Part shown: piece by piece, positions 4,954-8,228 of the stretch
Position numbering within the stretch: position 1 is the stretch's first letter
Layout: each line of letters begins with the position of its first letter
Assembly: GCA_905233785.1 (NCBI GenBank)
Contig: CAJOCV010000123.1
Span: forward strand, 1-8,228
Direction: 5' to 3'
From: an uncultured Oscillospiraceae bacterium
GTDB taxonomy: Bacteria; Bacillota; Clostridia; Oscillospirales; Oscillospiraceae
Length of the DNA stretch: 8,228 nucleotides
Made by a program: the position numbers and the translations under genes
Notes under the pieces: model-generated
Seen by the model: only the letters and a program-made list of their open reading frames with translations
Told to the model about the DNA's origin: nothing
Database searches by the model: none

Positions 4954-5403
4954 ATGGCAGTTCGAGTGAACACAAACACCCTGATGAAACGCCTGTTCAA
5001 GGCGGCAGATCTTGACACCTACCTGGAAGGAAACGAAAGCAATCTTCATTCCCCGGACTTTTATACGCTTCTGAAACAGGCCTGCGAGAAGCGGAATATG
5101 CTCCCGGCGCAGGTGATCGAACGCTCCCAGATCGAGCGGACCTATGGCCACCAGCTGTTTAACGGAACGCGCCGCCCCTCACGCGATAAGGTGCTCCAGC
5201 TGGCACTCGGGCTTGGGCTGAGCGTGGACGAGACCCAGCGTCTGCTGCGCGCGGCGGGAAAAAGCCCGCTCTATCCCCGGCTGAAGCGGGACGCCGTGAT
5301 CCTGTACGGGATCGGGAAAAAGCTCCCCATCCTTACCGTTCAGGAGAATCTGACGAAATACGGGCTGACCCTGCTGGGAGGGCTGAAAAATGGATCTCCC
5401 TGA
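4954..5403 (+). CDS. Helix-turn-helix protein paired with a Ser/Thr kinase
   Basis: The product is 149 residues. The start is fixed by AAAGGAGG about 7 nt before ATG 4954; an upstream extension of the frame lacks an RBS. Residues about 36-102 form a helical Xre/Cro-like DNA-binding domain. An early helix (TLLKQACEKRNM) is followed by a turn region (QIERTYGHQLFNGTRRPSRD) and helices KVLQLALGLGLSVDETQRLL. The RRPSRD stretch resembles the recognition loop of Xre-type regulators. Residues 103-149 (PLYPRLKRDAVILYGIGKK and onward) form an extra helical tail. The stop overlaps the kinase start by 14 nt, so the two are translationally coupled and probably functionally paired. It is likely a DNA-binding partner or substrate of the kinase; this is inferred from linkage, not shown. 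Confidence 0.75.
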   Translation: MAVRVNTNTLMKRLFKAADLDTYLEGNESNLHSPDFYTLLKQACEKRNMLPAQVIERSQIERTYGHQLFNGTRRPSRDKVLQLALGLGLSVDETQRLLRAAGKSPLYPRLKRDAVILYGIGKKLPILTVQENLTKYGLTLLGGLKNGSP

Positions 5404-7071
5404 CGAGACGGAATACCCGTCAGAGTTGACGCAGCGCTGTGAGCTGCTGGAATGCTTCTCCGAGAAAGAGAATGTCCGGACGCTGCTGGCCTCGAACCGG
5501 GACAACGGCGAGCTCTGTGTGGTCAAGTGTTATCTCCGGGAGAGTCCTCTGTTTGACCGCAGTGAGCCGGAAGCCCTGCGGACGATCGACGCTGCGCCCA
5601 TGCCGAGCTTTCTGGAGGAATACCGCAATGAGCAGATGCGCTGTGTGCTGCGGGAATACGTTCCCGGCGAGACGCTGTCGCAGCTGGCCAAAGATCAGAC
5701 TTTCACAGAGGAAGAGGTCATCCGCATCGGCCTGCAGCTATGCGATCAGCTCCACGCGCTGCATAGCATGACGCCGCCGGTGATCCATCGGGACATCAAT
5801 CCCCAGAATGTTGTCCTGCGTCCGGACGGGACGGCCGTGCTGATCGACTTCGGCATCTCGCGGGTCCGCACGGAAAAGGATGCCGACACCGTCGCATTCG
5901 GTACCCAGGGCTTCTCCCCACCGGAGCAGTACGGGTTTTCCCAGACGGACGCCCGGTCGGACATCTATTCCCTCGGCATCCTGCTGAACTGGTTGCTGCA
6001 CCGCGAGACGAAGGTCACGCAAAACAGCCGCTCCGCCTTGGAAAAGGTCATTACCCGCTGTGTGTTCTTTGATCCCGACAAACGTTTTGACAACGTAGAG
6101 CAAGTCAGGCGCGCGCTGCTGGCCGCGAGGCCGGAGGCGCGGAAGAAACGGAAGCGTCTGCGCATCGCGGCCGCGTGTCTTCTGCTGGCGCTGCTCTCCT
6201 GCGGGATGTGGTTTTTTGCCCGTGCGCACAGGCGGCCGGTCACATTCCCCCAGCCGCTGATCGAGCAGGCGGTAAGAGCAAATCTGGGACTTTCGGACAC
6301 GGCGCCGATCACAAAGGATATGCTTGGGCAGGTCAGGACTCTTTACATCGTGGCGGATGCGGCCTACCCGGATGCAGACAGCTTCTACCCCGCCATCAAC
6401 CGGTGGTATGCGGAGGGCCGCAGCGCTCGCGGATCTGTCACGGATCTTTCAGATCTGGCGGCAATGCCCAATTTGGAGCAGGTCTGCATTGTAGCGCAGG
6501 AGCTGACGGACATTTCAGCGTTAGAGAACCACCCGAAGCTCAACAAAGTAGAGTTCACTACATCACGGACATTTCCGTGCTGTCCGGCATGGATCATCTC
6601 AGTTTGGTCGGCATCAACGACAATCCTGTGCGAGACATCTCGCCGCTGATCGAGTGCCAGAACCTGGCCTTTCTGGATCTCTGCGATGTACGCAGCTATG
6701 ACCCCGCCGTGCTGGCGCAGCTGGGCAACTTCGACTTTCTGGATCTCTCCAATCCCACCGAGAGCTATCGGTATCTGGATGGAAAAAGCATCCTCGATCT
6801 GCGCCTCGCTTGGAGCGGTCTGGACGATCTGCATTGCCTGGATCATGTGACACGGCTGGAACGGCTGGAGATCGACCATACCGCCGTCTCGGATCTCTCC
6901 CCGTTGGCTCTGCACAAAGGGCTGAAGGTGCTGAAGCTGGCAGGGCTCCCGGTCACCGATCTCAGCGTTTTGCTGGAGCTGCCCCAGCTTGAGGAGGTTA
7001 CTATCAGCGAGGAACTGCGCCCCGCCGCCGAGGCTCTCGGCCCGGTTCCTTTTAGCTTCGTGTATGAATAA
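5390..7071 (+). pseudogene. Transmembrane Ser/Thr kinase with LRR ectodomain, frameshifted
   Basis: ATG 5390 is preceded by GGGAGG (5376-5381). Residues 1-245 are a Hanks-type kinase domain: VVK with Lys46, HRDINPQN (133-140), DFG (153-155) and a PPE motif at 177-179. The usual glycine-rich loop is not recognisable, and the lysine after HRD is Asn137. A basic stretch (251-258) precedes one membrane helix (about 259-277). The outside part carries 22-residue leucine-rich repeats of the DLSxLxxxxxLxxVxI type. After Phe389 (codon 6554-6556) the frame goes wrong, giving 30 unrelated residues and a stop at 6647-6649. The LRRs resume one frame over at TAC 6559 and run 170 more residues to a stop at 7069-7071. 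As read, only a kinase with a short ectodomain is made. The cause could be true mutation, strain variation or a sequence error. The catalytic and membrane parts are intact. Confidence 0.85.
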
Positions 7072-7095
7072 GTGAATACCGCGAAAAAATTCCGA

Positions 7096-7144
7096 GAAAA
7101 GCGCCAATGTGTGCAGCCTGCACACCAATTGGTGCTTTTCTTTT
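7096..7144 (+). terminator. Terminator of the HTH-kinase operon
   Basis: GAAAAGCGCCAAT (7096-7108) pairs with ATTGGTGCTTTTC (7128-7140). Stacked on it, GTGTGCA (7109-7115) pairs with TGCACAC (7119-7125) around a GCC loop. The only interruption is a 2-nt bulge, and TTTT follows. It separates the kinase operon from the HD gene. Confidence 0.8.
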
Positions 7145-7152
7145 GCTATACT
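7144..7152 (+). promoter_or_regulatory. Extended -10 promoter of the HD-domain gene
   Basis: TGC-TATACT (7144-7152) matches the extended -10 pattern TGnTATAAT in all but one base. No good -35 is seen, as is usual for this type. It overlaps the T tract of the preceding terminator, so the HD gene is probably transcribed on its own, with a leader of about 50 nt and RBS AGGAGGG (7195-7201). Confidence 0.5.
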
Positions 7153-7209
7153 TTTTACTGGTTTATTGTAAGCAGATTTGCTTCCGAAAGAAACAGGAGG
7201 GACGGTACC

Positions 7210-8228
7210 ATGGCCTATACCGCAATCGAAAATATGAGAAAACGGAATGAAGCGCGCTTTGGCTCGGATGTGGGGCCGCAGCAACCGCTTCTCTATCAGA
7301 ACCGTTTCTGTCAGCAGGATCTGAAGTCCGCGGCGCTGCGCTTTCTCCATGAACGCTGTGAGCAACTGCTGTTTGACCCTGCGAGAGAGACGGAGGAGCG
7401 GCAGACCGGCGTTTTCCTCGGCAAGAGCCTTTCTGCAAACCAGATCCCCTTTAACATGGAAATGGACGTCAACCGGCTTTGTCTCGAGAAGGCGCTGGAG
7501 GCCTTTATCGACTCCGGCGTGGCCGAGGACGCCTATACGGTCTATTACTGCTATCTGGACATGTTCCTGGGGCGCTACGGAAACTCCAAGCGCATGGTGG
7601 AGCTGCTGAGCGAATACGAGGCAAACGGCAGCTCGCTGCTGATGAAGCACCGGGATCACTATTCCCATTCGGTCTATGTGTTTGCCCTCGGCCTGGCCAT
7701 CTACGAAACCAATGAGGCGTACCGGAACAGCTTTTGGCGCTTCTATCGGTTGGAGGAGCGGAAAGAGAACGAAAGAGCCAACCTGTTTTTGGAGTATTGG
7801 GGACTGACGGCGCTCTTTCACGACATCGGGTATCCCTTTGAGCTGCCTTTCGAGCAGGTGCTCAGCTACTTTGAGGTGGATCATCAGGAGCGCGGCAAGG
7901 GCAGTTTGTACCTGGCCTATCATGATGTGGAGGCGCTGACTGCCCTGGACGAGGTGGCGAAGGTTCATTTCGAAACGCTTTACGGAAAACGCTTCGAGAC
8001 GACCAGCGCGCTGCTGGCGCACGATCTTGCGCAGAAGCTCGGCAAAGCCTATGACTTTACGGAGGAATACCTACTGGCCGTGCTGGATCGGAAGCCCACC
8101 GAGCCCAACCGTTTCGGCTACTTCATGGATCACGCCTTTTTCAGCGCCTCCCGCCTGTACCGGGAGCTGGCGGAGGAGCTCGGCGCGGAGAATCTCTCTC
8201 CCATGCATGTGGACGCGCTGTCGGCCAT
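7210..8228 (+). CDS. HD-superfamily-like protein of unknown function (3' end outside window)
   Basis: The open frame gives 339 residues and continues past the window end. The start is fixed by AGGAGGG 8 nt before ATG 7210. Residues 1-140 are mostly helical and unrecognised. The pattern KHRDHYSHSVYVFALGLA (146-163), then LTALFHDIGYPFE (199-211) and later YFMDHAFFSASRLY (304-317), fits the HD metal-dependent phosphohydrolase fold. His150/His153, the His204-Asp205 doublet and His308 are candidate metal ligands. HD proteins hydrolyse nucleotides, cyclic dinucleotides or alarmones; which, if any, applies cannot be told. No signal peptide or membrane helix is seen, so it is cytoplasmic. It follows the HTH-kinase operon in the same direction, with its own promoter. 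Confidence 0.75.
   Translation, partial: MAYTAIENMRKRNEARFGSDVGPQQPLLYQNRFCQQDLKSAALRFLHERCEQLLFDPARETEERQTGVFLGKSLSANQIPFNMEMDVNRLCLEKALEAFIDSGVAEDAYTVYYCYLDMFLGRYGNSKRMVELLSEYEANGSSLLMKHRDHYSHSVYVFALGLAIYETNEAYRNSFWRFYRLEERKENERANLFLEYWGLTALFHDIGYPFELPFEQVLSYFEVDHQERGKGSLYLAYHDVEALTALDEVAKVHFETLYGKRFETTSALLAHDLAQKLGKAYDFTEEYLLAVLDRKPTEPNRFGYFMDHAFFSASRLYRELAEELGAENLSPMHVDALSA

Noticed and set aside
6175..6555. Independent start of the second LRR frame upstream of the break
   Set aside because: In this stretch the frame is out of register with the kinase and gives no LRR pattern. LRR repeats begin only after about 6559.
6541..6575. Programmed ribosomal frameshift in the kinase
   Set aside because: No X-XXY-YYZ slippery site is present, and the repeat period predicts several missing bases, which points to a deletion or sequence error.
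6385..8022. Long minus-strand open frame (545 codons) across the kinase end and HD gene
   Set aside because: It spans a terminator and two genes with clear motifs on the plus strand, has no RBS-supported start and is rich in shadow-type residues.
1..8228. tRNA or rRNA genes
   Set aside because: No cloverleaf with GTTCGA-type arm and no conserved rRNA segment was seen on either strand by eye.

Overview
The window most likely comes from a gut-type Firmicute of class Clostridia (Oscillospiraceae/Ruminococcaceae-like). The evidence is strong AGGAGG ribosome binding sites, intrinsic hairpin-plus-T terminators, a cobalamin-riboswitch ECF-transporter locus, a Gram-positive-type transmembrane L,D-transpeptidase and a Hanks-type kinase of clostridial flavour. 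This is inferred from gene content only; no rRNA or other marker gene is present.

Layout. (1) Positions 1-100 are the right end of a small non-autonomous repeat element (MITE-like). Its terminal TTA supplies the stop codon of the leftward L,D-transpeptidase gene (98-1675, minus). (2) Positions 1676-2451 form the divergent intergenic region. It holds a complete second copy of the element (1763-1928), a strong extended -10 promoter (1960-1988), a cobalamin riboswitch with an unusually long peripheral arm (about 2013-2300) and a terminator hairpin (2364-2400). (3) This leader controls two overlapping genes: a membrane-anchored DUF4430 (transcobalamin-C-terminus-like) protein (2452-2850) and an ECF-transporter S component (2822-3373). 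Together they are probably a corrinoid capture and uptake pair. (4) After their terminator lies a hairpin-rich spacer with a third, shortened element copy (3499-3579). It is followed by a six-helix membrane protein of unknown function (3652-4239). (5) Positions 4240-4953 are a gene-free accessory stretch. It contains a palindrome-bounded remnant resembling IS200/IS605-type ends (4372-4607), a very stable bidirectional terminator (4621-4668) and promoters for the next operon.

(6) Positions 4954-7071 hold a small helix-turn-helix protein whose stop overlaps the start of a transmembrane Ser/Thr kinase. The kinase has a leucine-rich-repeat (LRR) ectodomain. The LRR part is split by a frameshift near 6556, and the strict 22-residue LRR period predicts that about 7 nt are missing there. 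(7) A strong terminator (7096-7144) and an extended -10 promoter (7144-7152) precede a large HD-superfamily-like protein (7210 to beyond 8228) that is cut by the window end.

Working together: the riboswitch-DUF4430-ECF block is a vitamin B12 uptake unit. The HTH-kinase-HD block looks like a signalling module: outside sensing by LRR, cytoplasmic phosphorylation, a DNA-binding partner and possibly a metal-dependent phosphohydrolase effector. That is the most interesting candidate system here, but the functional link to the HD protein is inference from proximity only.
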